DNA of 64,000 nt from assembly GCA_050175155.1 (NCBI GenBank), contig JBFXJF010000002.1, positions 62,001 to 126,000 on the forward strand, written 5' to 3'. A program made the translations under genes and the position numbers. This DNA comes from JBFXJF01 sp050175155. GTDB taxonomy: Bacteria > Bacillota > Bacilli > Tepidibacillales > Tepidibacillaceae. Positions 26,347-34,894 of this stretch are shown here, one piece after another; the first letter of the stretch is position 1; the number at the start of each line of letters is the position of its first letter. The notes under the pieces were generated by a model. The model made no database searches. It worked only from the letters and a program-made list of their open reading frames with translations, and had not been told where the DNA came from.

Positions 26347-27027
26347 CTATTTTTTGCCTTCCTTCTTAAAACACATAAACCAGTCTAGACAATAAACGCT
26401 ATCGTCCTTGCTTTCCATTCTTTCCTTAGCTGTGCCACAAGACCCTGCAGTTGGTACAATTACATCATCACCAGGTCTCCAATCAGCCGGAGTTGCAACG
26501 CTATCTTTATCGGCTTTTTGTAAAGCCAAAATAATTCTCTTAATTTCATCAAAGTTTCTTCCCATGGAAAGAGGATAATAAAGTATAGTACGTATCTTTC
26601 CCTCCGGATCAATTACGAATACGGCTCTTACAGCCTGTGTATTAGATTGTCCAGGTTGAATCATTCCGAACTTATTAGCTACATCCATTTTAATATCCTC
26701 AATAAGAGGGAATGTAACTTCAACATTCTTCATGCCCTTCCATTCAATCTCCTGAATTTTCCTTAGCCATGCAATGTGAGCATAAAGTGAATCTACCGAT
26801 AGTCCAAGTAGTTCAGTATTTAGCGCTTTAAACTCATCAATCATAGATGCAAAGGTCATAAACTCGGTGGTACAAACTGGAGTAAAGTCTGCAGGGTGGG
26901 AAAATAGTATAACCCATTTCCCTTTATAATCTTCAGGGAAATTAACCTCACCTTGAGTTGTTACTGCTTTAAAAGCTGGTGCAAAATCTCCAATCAAAGG
27001 CATTCTGTTTCCACGTGTTTCTTCCAT
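26347..27027 (-). CDS. Peroxiredoxin, Prx6-like
   Basis: 226 residues. It reduces peroxides through a peroxidatic cysteine, C52 in FTPVCTTEF. The long C-terminal arm (ADWRPGDDVIVP, SCGTAKER, YCLDWFMCFKK) is that of the Prx6/archaeal thioredoxin-peroxidase type and has additional cysteines that can act as resolving residues. GAGGAGG at 27043-27037 lies 9 bases ahead of ATG 27027; the longer frame from 27045 would start inside the ribosome site. Monocistronic; oxidative-stress defence in an anaerobe. Confidence 0.92.
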   Translation of the reverse strand: MEETRGNRMPLIGDFAPAFKAVTTQGEVNFPEDYKGKWVILFSHPADFTPVCTTEFMTFASMIDEFKALNTELLGLSVDSLYAHIAWLRKIQEIEWKGMKNVEVTFPLIEDIKMDVANKFGMIQPGQSNTQAVRAVFVIDPEGKIRTILYYPLSMGRNFDEIKRIILALQKADKDSVATPADWRPGDDVIVPTAGSCGTAKERMESKDDSVYCLDWFMCFKKEGKK

Positions 27028-27142
27028 AGAATTAAACCTCCTCATTTTTTTTAAAAAATCTTAGATTATGTATACCTTTTAGACTACAATATAATTATAA
27101 CGTTCAAAAAATTTAATAACAAGTTGAAGTATAGAACAATTG

Positions 27143-27170
27143 TTGACGGATACAGAAAAAAATTGATAAT
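27143..27170 (+). promoter_or_regulatory. Promoter of the ABC-2 exporter operon
   Basis: TTGACG at 27143, a 16-base spacer, and GATAAT at 27165. The start codon follows 35 bases later. Confidence 0.55.
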
Positions 27171-27205
27171 ATCAAAAAGAGATTTCTATACAGGGAGAGG
27201 ATCGA

Positions 27206-28120
27206 ATGGATAAAATCATCGAGGTTTCAAATCTACGGAAATCATACGGAGAGGTAGAGGCCGTGAAGAATATTAATTTTTATGTAGAAAAAGGGAAACT
27301 ATTTGCCTTTTTAGGTCCAAATGGGGCTGGAAAATCAACTACAATTGATATCGTATGTACTTTTCTAAAACCTGATAAAGGAATTATAACAGTCGATGGT
27401 TTAGTACTAGGGGAAGATGATAATAGAATACGCAGCATAATCGGTGCAGTTTTTCAAGATGGTTTACTTGATCAGTTATTAACGGTAGAGGAAAACCTAA
27501 TGGTAAGAGGCGGTTTTTATGGGTTAAAAAAAGCAGCTCTATCTGATGCAGTCCAAAAAGCAGCATCAGCTACTGGGATAACCGATCTTTTAAAACGTCC
27601 TTATGGCAAGCTTTCTGGTGGTCAAAGACGGAGAGCCGATATTGCCCGCGCCCTCGTCAATACTCCAAAAATACTATTTCTAGATGAGCCAACAACGGGG
27701 CTCGATCCGCAAACTAGAAAAAATGTCTGGGAAACGATACAAAAGCTACAAAAAGATACCGGCATGACAATCTTTCTTACAACTCACTACATGGAGGAAG
27801 CTGCAGAGGCAGATTACGTAATTGTTATTGATAATGGTGAAATTGCCGCTAAAGGGACACCTACAGAGTTAAAAAAAGAATATGCCAGCGATTTACTGAA
27901 GCTATCTAGCACAAATCGGGACAAGCTGTGCGCTGTTCTTGATGATATAAATATTAAGTATGAATTGGTTTCAGACCTAATTGTTGTAAAGATCAACTCA
28001 ACCTTGGACGCCCTTCCCATAATTAATGAATGCACAAAGTATCTCAATGGTTTTGAAGTAATTAACGGTACAATGGACGATGCTTTTATTGGGATAACTG
28101 GAAAGGAGATAAGAGAATGA
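27206..28120 (+). CDS. ABC transporter ATPase, DrrA-like
   Basis: 304 residues. Walker A LGPNGAGKST, Q-loop VFQDGLLD, signature KLSGGQRRRADIARAL and Walker B ILFLDEPTTGLDP are intact, with a C-terminal regulatory extension as in drug or antibiotic exporters (DrrA, NodI-like). It overlaps the permease gene by 4 bases (ATGA), so the two form one exporter. Substrate not predictable; drug or lipid export is typical. Start ATG 27206 after GGGAGAGG. Confidence 0.92.
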   Translation: MDKIIEVSNLRKSYGEVEAVKNINFYVEKGKLFAFLGPNGAGKSTTIDIVCTFLKPDKGIITVDGLVLGEDDNRIRSIIGAVFQDGLLDQLLTVEENLMVRGGFYGLKKAALSDAVQKAASATGITDLLKRPYGKLSGGQRRRADIARALVNTPKILFLDEPTTGLDPQTRKNVWETIQKLQKDTGMTIFLTTHYMEEAAEADYVIVIDNGEIAAKGTPTELKKEYASDLLKLSSTNRDKLCAVLDDINIKYELVSDLIVVKINSTLDALPIINECTKYLNGFEVINGTMDDAFIGITGKEIRE

Positions 28121-28971
28121 CTGGTGTTATGATAAGAAATCTTAGAATATTTTTCAGAGATAAGACTTCAGTTTTCTTTTCTCTATTAGCTGTTTTTATT
28201 ATTATTGGTCTATATATGCTTTTTTTGGCTGATGTATGGGTAAGCAACTTTTCAGATATTGATAACGCTCGTCTCCTCATGGACAGTTGGATAATGGCGG
28301 GTCTGTTGGCAGTAACATCCCTTACAACTACTATGGGTGCATTTGCGATTATGGTAGATGATAAAACGAAGAAAATCTTAAAAGACTTTTATTCTTCACC
28401 CATTAAAAGAAGTTCAATTGCAGGAGGCTATATCGCAAGCTCATTTATTATAGGAGTTATTATGAGTATCGTAGCGCTTGTTGTACTGGAAATTTACATA
28501 GTTTCAAACGGTGGTAGTTTGCTAGAACTGGATACCCTATTAAAAGTGTTAGGACTTATACTACTTTCGACTCTCACAAGCACATCGATGGTATTCTTAC
28601 TTGTATCTTTCTTTAAAAGTCAAAATGCCTTCTCCACTGCAAGCACATTGATTGGAACAATTATCGGTTTTATTACAGGAATCTATCTTCCTATTGGGAT
28701 GTTTCCAGAAGCGATGCAGTTTATTATTAAAGTGTTTCCAATCTCTCATTCTGCTTCCCTATTCCGTCAGGTTATTATGGAACCAACGTTGAATACATCT
28801 TTTGCAAATATACCTGTTGAATACCTAGATGATTTTAAAGAGACGATGGGTGTTACATTCAGCTTTGGCGAATACATAGTAACACCTATGACAAGTATTT
28901 TAGTAATGGTTTTAACTATTGTAATATTTTATGGATTGGCAATTTTGAGCCTTTCGAGAAAGAGTAAATAA
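28117..28971 (+). CDS. ABC-2 type permease
   Basis: 284 residues with six predicted membrane helices and the ABC-2 signature around GIYLPIGMFPEAMQFIIKVFPISHSAS. It forms the membrane channel for the ATPase encoded immediately upstream, with a 4-base overlap. No terminator is evident behind it. Confidence 0.9.
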   Translation: MTGVMIRNLRIFFRDKTSVFFSLLAVFIIIGLYMLFLADVWVSNFSDIDNARLLMDSWIMAGLLAVTSLTTTMGAFAIMVDDKTKKILKDFYSSPIKRSSIAGGYIASSFIIGVIMSIVALVVLEIYIVSNGGSLLELDTLLKVLGLILLSTLTSTSMVFLLVSFFKSQNAFSTASTLIGTIIGFITGIYLPIGMFPEAMQFIIKVFPISHSASLFRQVIMEPTLNTSFANIPVEYLDDFKETMGVTFSFGEYIVTPMTSILVMVLTIVIFYGLAILSLSRKSK

Positions 28972-29064
28972 GAAAAAGCAGATAAGAAGTTGTAATTTTA
29001 AGTCTTGAAATCCATATGTTATAATCCATTTTAAAGGGATATATAATAGGAAGGGTATAAAAAA

Positions 29065-29856
29065 ATGGATCGAGAACTAAAAAAACAAATTAAACGTATA
29101 GAAAAACAAGAAAATAAAATTTTAAAGCGTAAAGAAAATAAATTAATAAAATCAAAAGTTGATCCTGTGATGAATAAAATTAAGGGGAAAATACCTGACA
29201 AATTACTAGATACTCTTGAGGCTGCATTTATTAAAGGATTTCAACTAGTCTTTGAAAAGGGTTATGTATATATCGAAAAAACTTACAACAAAAATAAATT
29301 GCAATTAGAATATGATTTAAAGAACGAAGCTGTAGATAGGAAGATTACCAGAAAGCATATAAAAGGATTAGATAAGGGATCTACTAATTCTAAAAGGTTA
29401 AATTCCCTAATATCAATAGTAGAAGGCAGTGTTTTGGGGGTAATGGGGATAGGCTTGCCGGATATCCCCCTTTTTATAGCAATGATTATAAAGTCCGTGT
29501 CAGAGGTAGCCATTAGTTATGGTTATAATTATGAAACCAGGGAAGAGAAAGCTTATATTCTTCTTCTTATTAGTGGAGCATTATCAAAGGGAGATAAACA
29601 GTTTGCTATTAATGAAGAAATCGATGAGTTAGGGAAGAAAATAGATCAACTTATAGTCACTGAAATAAATGTAGAGAAGCAAATGAATGTTGCTGCAGGT
29701 GTTTTATCAGAAGCAATATTAACAGCGAAGTTCATCCAAGGTATACCACTCATTGGAGTCGTTGGAGGAATTGTTAACTATAATATCATAAAGAAAATCG
29801 GGAGATATGCCAGTTTAAAATACAAAAAGAGATATTTGCTTGGAAAAGTTAGATGA
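29065..29856 (+). CDS. EcsC-family protein
   Basis: 263 residues. The N-terminal 60 residues are very basic and probably coiled-coil (KKQIKRIEKQENKILKRKE). The body matches the EcsC family: SIVEGSVLGVMGIGLPDIPLFIAMI followed by GYNYETREEKAYILLLISGAL. EcsC proteins are membrane-associated and poorly understood; in Bacillus the ecs locus affects secretion and proteolysis. Here it stands apart from the ABC exporter, which precedes it by 94 bases. Start ATG 29065 after AGGAAGGG. Confidence 0.82.
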   Translation: MDRELKKQIKRIEKQENKILKRKENKLIKSKVDPVMNKIKGKIPDKLLDTLEAAFIKGFQLVFEKGYVYIEKTYNKNKLQLEYDLKNEAVDRKITRKHIKGLDKGSTNSKRLNSLISIVEGSVLGVMGIGLPDIPLFIAMIIKSVSEVAISYGYNYETREEKAYILLLISGALSKGDKQFAINEEIDELGKKIDQLIVTEINVEKQMNVAAGVLSEAILTAKFIQGIPLIGVVGGIVNYNIIKKIGRYASLKYKKRYLLGKVR

Positions 29857-29984
29857 TAAAACTATAAAATAATGCTGCTACCGTTTTGTTCTATGATGAA
29901 TATGTATTCGTTTAGCGTAATACATGATATACTATACTTAAATGTATGTTAATATTCACTAATTCACAAAAAGGAGTGATTAAT

Positions 29985-30140
29985 ATTAAACTGACAAAAG
30001 GTCTAGGAACACTATTATTAGCTATCTGGCTTATAATGACAGGTTTAATGCAATTATTCAGCATTTCATTTCCATTAAGCGGTACTGTCATGGGTGTGCT
30101 GGCACTGGCTGCCGGAGTTTTAATGCTACTTAGAAGATAA
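29985..30140 (+). CDS. Small membrane protein, apparent ATT start
   Basis: About 51 residues from ATT 29985 (KLTKGLGTLLLAIWLIMTG then VMGVLALAAGVLMLLRR): two membrane helices, a shape common among small Firmicute proteins. GGAG at 29973-29976 is 8 bases before ATT; the in-frame GTG at 29976 overlaps it, and the only ATG (29946) lacks a ribosome site. The start therefore seems to be non-canonical ATT, or GTG. Function unknown; probably co-transcribed with the next gene 31 bases downstream. Confidence 0.6.
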   Translation: MKLTKGLGTLLLAIWLIMTGLMQLFSISFPLSGTVMGVLALAAGVLMLLRR

Positions 30141-30171
30141 GTGAAAATTGTTTTATATGGAGGTAATTTAA

Positions 30172-30528
30172 ATGGCAAAATTAACGTGCGTCATTCTTGG
30201 CTTAGCTTTACTGGCACTTGGTATCGTGGGAGTTACAGGCTTTGTAATTGATATGACTTACATAAATATCGGAGCAATTGTTATTGGTGCACTTGGTCTA
30301 TTAGTCGGGATATACGCTAGACAAAGTAAACCGGACTATCGTCTGAAAACAGAGACTGCAACACAAAAACAAGAGATTGAACAACAAAAAAAGGAAATCG
30401 ACCAACATAAAAAAGAGATAGAGTTGCATAAAAAGGAAATCGATCAACAGAAAAAAGAGATCGAGCAGCAGAGGAAAGAAATTGAGGAACAAAAAGATAA
30501 GAATAGAAAGCTAGGGTCGTCAGTATAA
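30172..30528 (+). CDS. Small two-helix membrane protein with coiled-coil tail
   Basis: 118 residues. Two membrane helices (about 5-25 and 32-48) are followed by a tail of near-perfect 7-residue repeats built on QQKKEID and HKKEIE (about 68-112), a long parallel coiled coil facing the cytoplasm. Strong GGAGG before ATG 30172. Probably one operon with the small membrane protein upstream. Function unknown; a membrane-anchored oligomerisation scaffold is a plausible reading. The stop codon sits in the loop of a terminator. Confidence 0.7.
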   Translation: MAKLTCVILGLALLALGIVGVTGFVIDMTYINIGAIVIGALGLLVGIYARQSKPDYRLKTETATQKQEIEQQKKEIDQHKKEIELHKKEIDQQKKEIEQQRKEIEEQKDKNRKLGSSV

Positions 30529-30543
30529 ACTGACGATTTTTTT
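30517..30543 (+). terminator. Terminator embracing the stop codon
   Basis: TCGTCAGT pairs with ACTGACGA around a loop that contains the TAA stop; seven T follow. Confidence 0.88.
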
Positions 30544-30903
30544 ATGCGGAGAATTAGAAAAATTCGGTACATGGAAAACGTTGACAAGATATTTGTCGGG
30601 TTATATTGTGAATTTGAAAGTTATATTATCCTATTCATCCCAGCGGGAATAGTTGCTATAAAAGAAATGCTAGATATGATGCCCAAGGCAATGGTCGGTG
30701 CACTTGGTTTTGGGGAGCTTGGAACCACTTTAATAACTTTTATAACCAGCTATTTATATGTTTTTCTCATACTTCAAATGCTAGGTGATGCAGGTGAAAA
30801 ACTTAACTGGATAGGTAATCTATCATTGTACTCATTGTTTGACGCCAACAAGCTTTTTGAAGGTTCTAGTTTTGCATGTTTAGAAATAATAATCTGCATA
30901 TAA
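30544..30903 (+). pseudogene. Fragment of an ABC-2-like membrane permease
   Basis: An open frame of 119 codons starts inside the T-run of a terminator with no ribosome site. The protein has three hydrophobic segments and KLNWIGNLSLYSLFDANKLFEG, which resembles the last third of ABC-2 permeases, and then ends abruptly within a final helix. It is best explained as a piece of a lost permease gene; its right end coincides with the repeated Fic operator-like sites. It could instead be a short membrane protein. Confidence 0.45.
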
Positions 30904-30944
30904 TAATTGTTTTCTGCATATAATAGTAATATGATTATGCAGAA
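30893..30944. promoter_or_regulatory. Operator-like repeats upstream of the Fic gene
   Basis: TCTGCATATAAT occurs at 30893-30904 and again at 30913-30924, exactly 20 bases apart (two helical turns). TATGCAGAA at 30936-30944 is the inverted form. The second copy contains a TATAAT -10 box. Three half-sites around a promoter suggest autoregulation, possibly by the winged-helix end of the Fic protein. Confidence 0.6.
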
Positions 30945-30972
30945 AAGTAATAAATAAGGCAGGTGATGCGTC

Positions 30973-32028
30973 ATGAAAGCTTTTGATTACAGCACTATTA
31001 AAAATGAACTATTTACTCCTGACATTGTAAATTTCCTTTCGACTATACATGAATATAAGGGAAAACAGGAACTCTTTATCGAGGCAGAACCGGATATTCT
31101 AAAAGCCATGCTTGAGGTTGCGAAAATTCAAAGCACCGGTGCATCCAACCGAATTGAAGGTATTTACACATCTGAAGCACGATTAATCGAATTGGTTAAG
31201 GAAAAATCCGAACCTAGGAATAGAAACGAACAGGAAATAGCAGGATACCGTGAAGTTCTGAATACAATCCACGAAAGCTATGAGTATATCGTTCCCCGTC
31301 CCAATGTTATATTGCAATTGCACCGAGATCTGAATTCCTATAACCCTTCCTCAGTAGGTGGACGATACAAGAATACAGACAATGTCATTGAGGAAATGGA
31401 CAGTACAGGTAAACAACGGGTACGATTTCAACCATTGTCAGCCTATGAGACACCTGATTCGATGGAAACTCTTTGCAGAGAATTCTTAAAAGCCATAGAC
31501 AACAGCAGTATTGACCCGCTTCTGCTAATTCCTATGTTTATTTTGGATTTTCTTTGCATTCACCCTTTCAATGATGGTAATGGACGGATGAGCCGTCTTT
31601 TGACCTTGCTGCTACTTTACAGAGAAGGCTATATTGCTGGAAAATACATAAGCTTAGAGATGATTATTGAGAGAACAAAGGAATCCTACTATGCTGCATT
31701 GCAGGAGAGTTCAAACGGCTGGCACGAAGGAGAAAACAGCTATGCGCCTTTCGTCAGGTATTACCTTGGTGTGATCTTGAGTGTTTATAAAGAATTCGAA
31801 AGCCGCGTAGAGCATATCCGAACCAAAGGTGTTACTAAGGCAGATAGAATCCGCAAAATCTTTGCAAATAAAGTCGGTAAAATAACGAAGGCAGAACTGG
31901 CCACATTATGTCCGGACATCAGTGTGACCACGATTGAAAAGACCTTGTCGGATTTGTTAAAGGAAGAATATATAATAAAAATCGGAGCTGGGCGTACCAC
32001 AGCCTATATACACAATCTCGAAGAATAA
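30973..32028 (+). CDS. Fic-family AMPylase with winged-helix C-terminus
   Basis: 351 residues. The active-site motif HPFNDGNGRMSR (H197) is complete, so the enzyme should transfer AMP from ATP to a protein hydroxyl. The N-terminal SNRIEG (58-63) fits the inhibitory (S/T)xxxE(G/N) helix of class II Fic proteins, which self-inhibit by placing Glu62 in the ATP site. The last 60 residues form a winged-helix DNA-binding domain (TKAELATLCPDISVTTIEKTL). Repeated operator-like sites lie just upstream. No separate antitoxin gene is present, as expected for class II. Confidence 0.92.
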   Translation: MKAFDYSTIKNELFTPDIVNFLSTIHEYKGKQELFIEAEPDILKAMLEVAKIQSTGASNRIEGIYTSEARLIELVKEKSEPRNRNEQEIAGYREVLNTIHESYEYIVPRPNVILQLHRDLNSYNPSSVGGRYKNTDNVIEEMDSTGKQRVRFQPLSAYETPDSMETLCREFLKAIDNSSIDPLLLIPMFILDFLCIHPFNDGNGRMSRLLTLLLLYREGYIAGKYISLEMIIERTKESYYAALQESSNGWHEGENSYAPFVRYYLGVILSVYKEFESRVEHIRTKGVTKADRIRKIFANKVGKITKAELATLCPDISVTTIEKTLSDLLKEEYIIKIGAGRTTAYIHNLEE

Positions 32029-32131
32029 GTCCCTACGGTGTCGCATAGATTTTTAGATATTTAGTGTAACAATTTATATAGTCTATACATTATATATGGC
32101 ATAGTATGAATTTTTTAAGGAGGAAGATACT

Positions 32132-33052
32132 ATGCTTTCAAGTGCGGATTTTGTTCGTCAATCACTAGAGATTCACCTTTTTTTTGCGAGAATTATGAAA
32201 GAACACTCATTTTTTCTTGGGGTGGGATTTACACCAAGGGATAATAATTTTACTCAACAAGCAGAAGTTTTCCAAAGAGAGTTTGACAGGCTTTTAGGAG
32301 AAGTCGTTTCACTTTCTAATGGTGTAGTTAGTCCAAGTGTACTTCAATCAGGTGAAGTAATAACGCCTTATACCCTTAAAGCGGAAATGACTTCATCATA
32401 TTTTACAGGAGTGAAGATATCAACTGAATTAACGAAAGCAGAAGCAGGATTAATGGGTGGGGAGTTAAGGGTGATTAACCCAATACTCGAACAAAGAGTA
32501 TTTTTAATTAATCAAGGGGCGATAAGCTTAATCAACGCCTTAATACAGTTTAAAGCTACAATCTTAGCTAATGTTTTGTCCTGCAAAATGTTTACAGTTA
32601 ATTATCCATTACTGATAGACCACACTATGCGGGAAGCTAAGTTTTACTTACGAATAGTTCAAAGGCTTCAAAACAGAGAAAATATAAATATCGAAAGGGA
32701 AGCTATAGAACAGGAGTTACTATGGAATAGTATTATGGCGGAACATTCAAAGTTTATTCGTGGAATGCTTGACCCTACTGAAGACGAGTTGATTAATATA
32801 GCTAATAATTTTGCCAAAGAGTTTGACAAATTGACAGCAGAAGCAAAAGCAGTTATGGATATGACACTACCGATTGAGAAAGTTACAGATGATAGTCTCA
32901 AAGCAACAAAAGAAATTCGTGATTTCAAGGAGCAAGGAACACAGGGGTTACTAGAATGTAAAATTAAGTCGATCATTATTCCATTATTGGCTGACCATAC
33001 ACTGCGTGAAGCGAATCACTACTTACGACTTTTGAAGATATTTGAGAAATAA
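32132..33052 (+). CDS. DUF2935-family protein (ferritin-like repeat pair)
   Basis: 306 residues made of two similar halves. Each contains an E-H/E-H pattern (EIHLFFARIMKEHSFFL and ELLWNSIMAEHSKFIRG) and ends LLIDHTMREAKFYLR or LLADHTLREANHYLR. The duplicated four-helix bundles with Glu/His suggest a di-metal site. The family is common in Bacilli and Clostridia; function unknown. AAGGAGGA precedes ATG 32132. Terminator behind it. Confidence 0.82.
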   Translation: MLSSADFVRQSLEIHLFFARIMKEHSFFLGVGFTPRDNNFTQQAEVFQREFDRLLGEVVSLSNGVVSPSVLQSGEVITPYTLKAEMTSSYFTGVKISTELTKAEAGLMGGELRVINPILEQRVFLINQGAISLINALIQFKATILANVLSCKMFTVNYPLLIDHTMREAKFYLRIVQRLQNRENINIEREAIEQELLWNSIMAEHSKFIRGMLDPTEDELINIANNFAKEFDKLTAEAKAVMDMTLPIEKVTDDSLKATKEIRDFKEQGTQGLLECKIKSIIIPLLADHTLREANHYLRLLKIFEK

Positions 33053-33069
33053 TAGCTGCTTTAATAATT

Positions 33070-33103
33070 AAACCTACTGTACATAAAATACAGTAGGTTT
33101 TTC
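33070..33103 (+). terminator. Terminator after the DUF2935 gene
   Basis: AAACCTACTGTA pairs with TACAGTAGGTTT, followed by T. Confidence 0.85.
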
Positions 33104-33218
33104 TAATTAAATTGATGACTAAGGTCCGCTAGGAACCATAAATAACTTTGACAATAAATGTAATGGTCAATATACTTGGATTTATAAAAGCTGACCATGA
33201 TTCGATAGAGGTGTGATA

Positions 33219-34520
33219 ATGAAAAACAAAATTTTGGATGGCGTAATGGGATTATGTGTTGGTGATGCAATAGGTGTTCCTGTTGAGTTCGTAAGCAGGG
33301 AAACGTTAATAAAGAACCCAGTAATTAATATGCGCTCCTACGGAACCTATAATCAACCAGCAGGAACCTGGTCCGATGATACAAGCATGACACTATGCCT
33401 TGTAGATAGTCTTATTAAGGGGTTAGATTATCAAGATATTATGACCAACTTCCATAAGTGGTTTGATAAAGGAGAGTTCACACCATACGGAGAGACTTTT
33501 GATGTAGGGAACTCAACTAGAAAAGCGATAACAAGATATTCTGACGGAGTACCTTCTTTAGAATGTGGTGGCTTAACTGAATACGATAATGGGAATGGCT
33601 CTCTTATGCGAATACTTCCTATTCTGTTTTATCTGCAGTCAATTTACGGAACTGAATTCCCAGAGGATGATGAAGCTTTTGACATTATTCATAATGTTTC
33701 AGCACTAACACACGCCCATACACGCAGTAAAATTGCCTGTGGTATCTATGTTTCCGTTGCATCCGAGCTTATCGGAAGGGAGAACCTAAAAATAGCCGTG
33801 GGACAGGGAATTTATCGGGCAGAATTATATTACAAAAAACAGATTAAGTATAAAGATGAACTGAAATATTTCAATCGTCTTAAAGAAAAAGACTTTGAAA
33901 AACTGGACGAAACTAATATAAAGAGCAGTGGTTACGTCGTTGACACACTTGAAGCGGCAATCTGGTGTTTATTAAATACTAACAACTATAAGGACTGCAT
34001 TCTAAAAGCAGTAAACCTAGGAGAAGATACGGATACTGTTGCCGCAGTAGCAGGGGGACTGGCAGGAATGTACTACGGTTACGAAAATATTCCGAATGAA
34101 TGGCTCGCTAAAATCGCCAGAAGAGAATATATCGAGGATCTATGCAGTCAACTTAATTCAGCGGTCAATAAAATGGGTATTGACAAGCTATGTTCCTATA
34201 TACCATATTTTGAAACAGCAACCGTAGGGGAAAAACAATACAATATGCCTTATCCAGACTACGATCGAACTCTGGTTCAGTTCATAGATGATGTCTATAA
34301 AACCACTCTTATGACTAATAACTATTTAGACATTATAAAAAGTAGGGGAATTAATGGTGAAAGGGAAATGTCCGCTGCCATTGATACAGCAGACCTTGAA
34401 CTTGTACAAGCCATTCTTACGGGATATGTACGCCAAGAAAGATTTTGTGATGGACTATGGGCATCAGCAGTTGAGGATAAAGTATTTCTAAAAATACTAA
34501 AGAGATTGCAGCAATTATAA
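33219..34520 (+). CDS. ADP-ribosylglycohydrolase with DUF6508-like tail
   Basis: 433 residues. The ADP-ribosylglycohydrolase (DraG/ARH) fold is marked by GLCVGDAIGVPVEF, TWSDDTSMTL and GEDTDTVAAVAGGLAGMYYG, the Asp residues binding two Mg ions. It removes ADP-ribose from proteins or nucleic acids. The last 100 residues are a separate domain ending RFCDGLWASAVEDKVFLKILKRL, similar to DUF6508. AGAGGTG ends at 33213, so ATG 33219 is preferred over the GTG at 33213. No ADP-ribosyltransferase is in view. It sits 1.2 kb after the Fic gene and at the edge of the defence island. Confidence 0.88.
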   Translation: MKNKILDGVMGLCVGDAIGVPVEFVSRETLIKNPVINMRSYGTYNQPAGTWSDDTSMTLCLVDSLIKGLDYQDIMTNFHKWFDKGEFTPYGETFDVGNSTRKAITRYSDGVPSLECGGLTEYDNGNGSLMRILPILFYLQSIYGTEFPEDDEAFDIIHNVSALTHAHTRSKIACGIYVSVASELIGRENLKIAVGQGIYRAELYYKKQIKYKDELKYFNRLKEKDFEKLDETNIKSSGYVVDTLEAAIWCLLNTNNYKDCILKAVNLGEDTDTVAAVAGGLAGMYYGYENIPNEWLAKIARREYIEDLCSQLNSAVNKMGIDKLCSYIPYFETATVGEKQYNMPYPDYDRTLVQFIDDVYKTTLMTNNYLDIIKSRGINGEREMSAAIDTADLELVQAILTGYVRQERFCDGLWASAVEDKVFLKILKRLQQL

Positions 34521-34543
34521 GTTGATAATATTTTATATGAGAG

Positions 34544-34570
34544 TAACCTGTTTAATAGCAGGTTATTTTT
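34544..34570 (+). terminator. Terminator after the ADP-ribosylglycohydrolase gene
   Basis: TAACCTG pairs with CAGGTTA and is followed by TTTTT. Confidence 0.8.
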
Positions 34571-34604
34571 CTGTTAAAAAAAGTCCTATTTCTTCTTTAC
34601 TAGA

Positions 34605-34678
34605 AGCATTTGTAGTTTACAACGTGCTCACCTTGTCCGTTCCTCCCAAAAGCCGCACTTATGTAAACTACAAATACT
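34605..34678. repeat. Inverted repeat at the island edge
   Basis: ATTTGTAGTTTACA at 34608-34621 and its exact complement at 34662-34675 flank a 40-base centre richer in GC than its surroundings. With one mismatch the arms extend by about three bases each side. It lies between a terminator and the promoter of the restriction operon. Confidence 0.7.
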
Positions 34679-34814
34679 TTCGTCTATGTAGAAGTAAGCA
34701 TTATTACTCGAATTTAAAGTGCCTCGATCTAGAACATTCTTGAAAAATTAAGCACACTTCAATTAGGGTTCGTCTTACATTAGAGGGAAAATATACATTT
34801 ATAATATTATAGTA

Positions 34815-34844
34815 TTGACATACTAGAATATACACATATATAAT
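34815..34844 (+). promoter_or_regulatory. Consensus promoter of the type I restriction operon
   Basis: TTGACA at 34815-34820, an 18-base spacer, and TATAAT at 34839-34844. The first gene starts 50 bases downstream. Confidence 0.8.
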
Positions 34845-34894
34845 ATAGAAAATAGAATCTTACAGAAAAGACATACAGAAAGGAGGATAAACAA

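Noticed and set aside
30301..30492. Low-complexity minus-strand frame opposite the coiled-coil gene
   Set aside because: Phe/Leu-rich translation arises from the repeated Gln-Lys-Glu codons of the real gene on the + strand.
34522..34743. 73-codon open frame across the inverted repeat
   Set aside because: No ribosome site; it begins inside a terminator region and its composition follows the inverted repeat rather than a protein.
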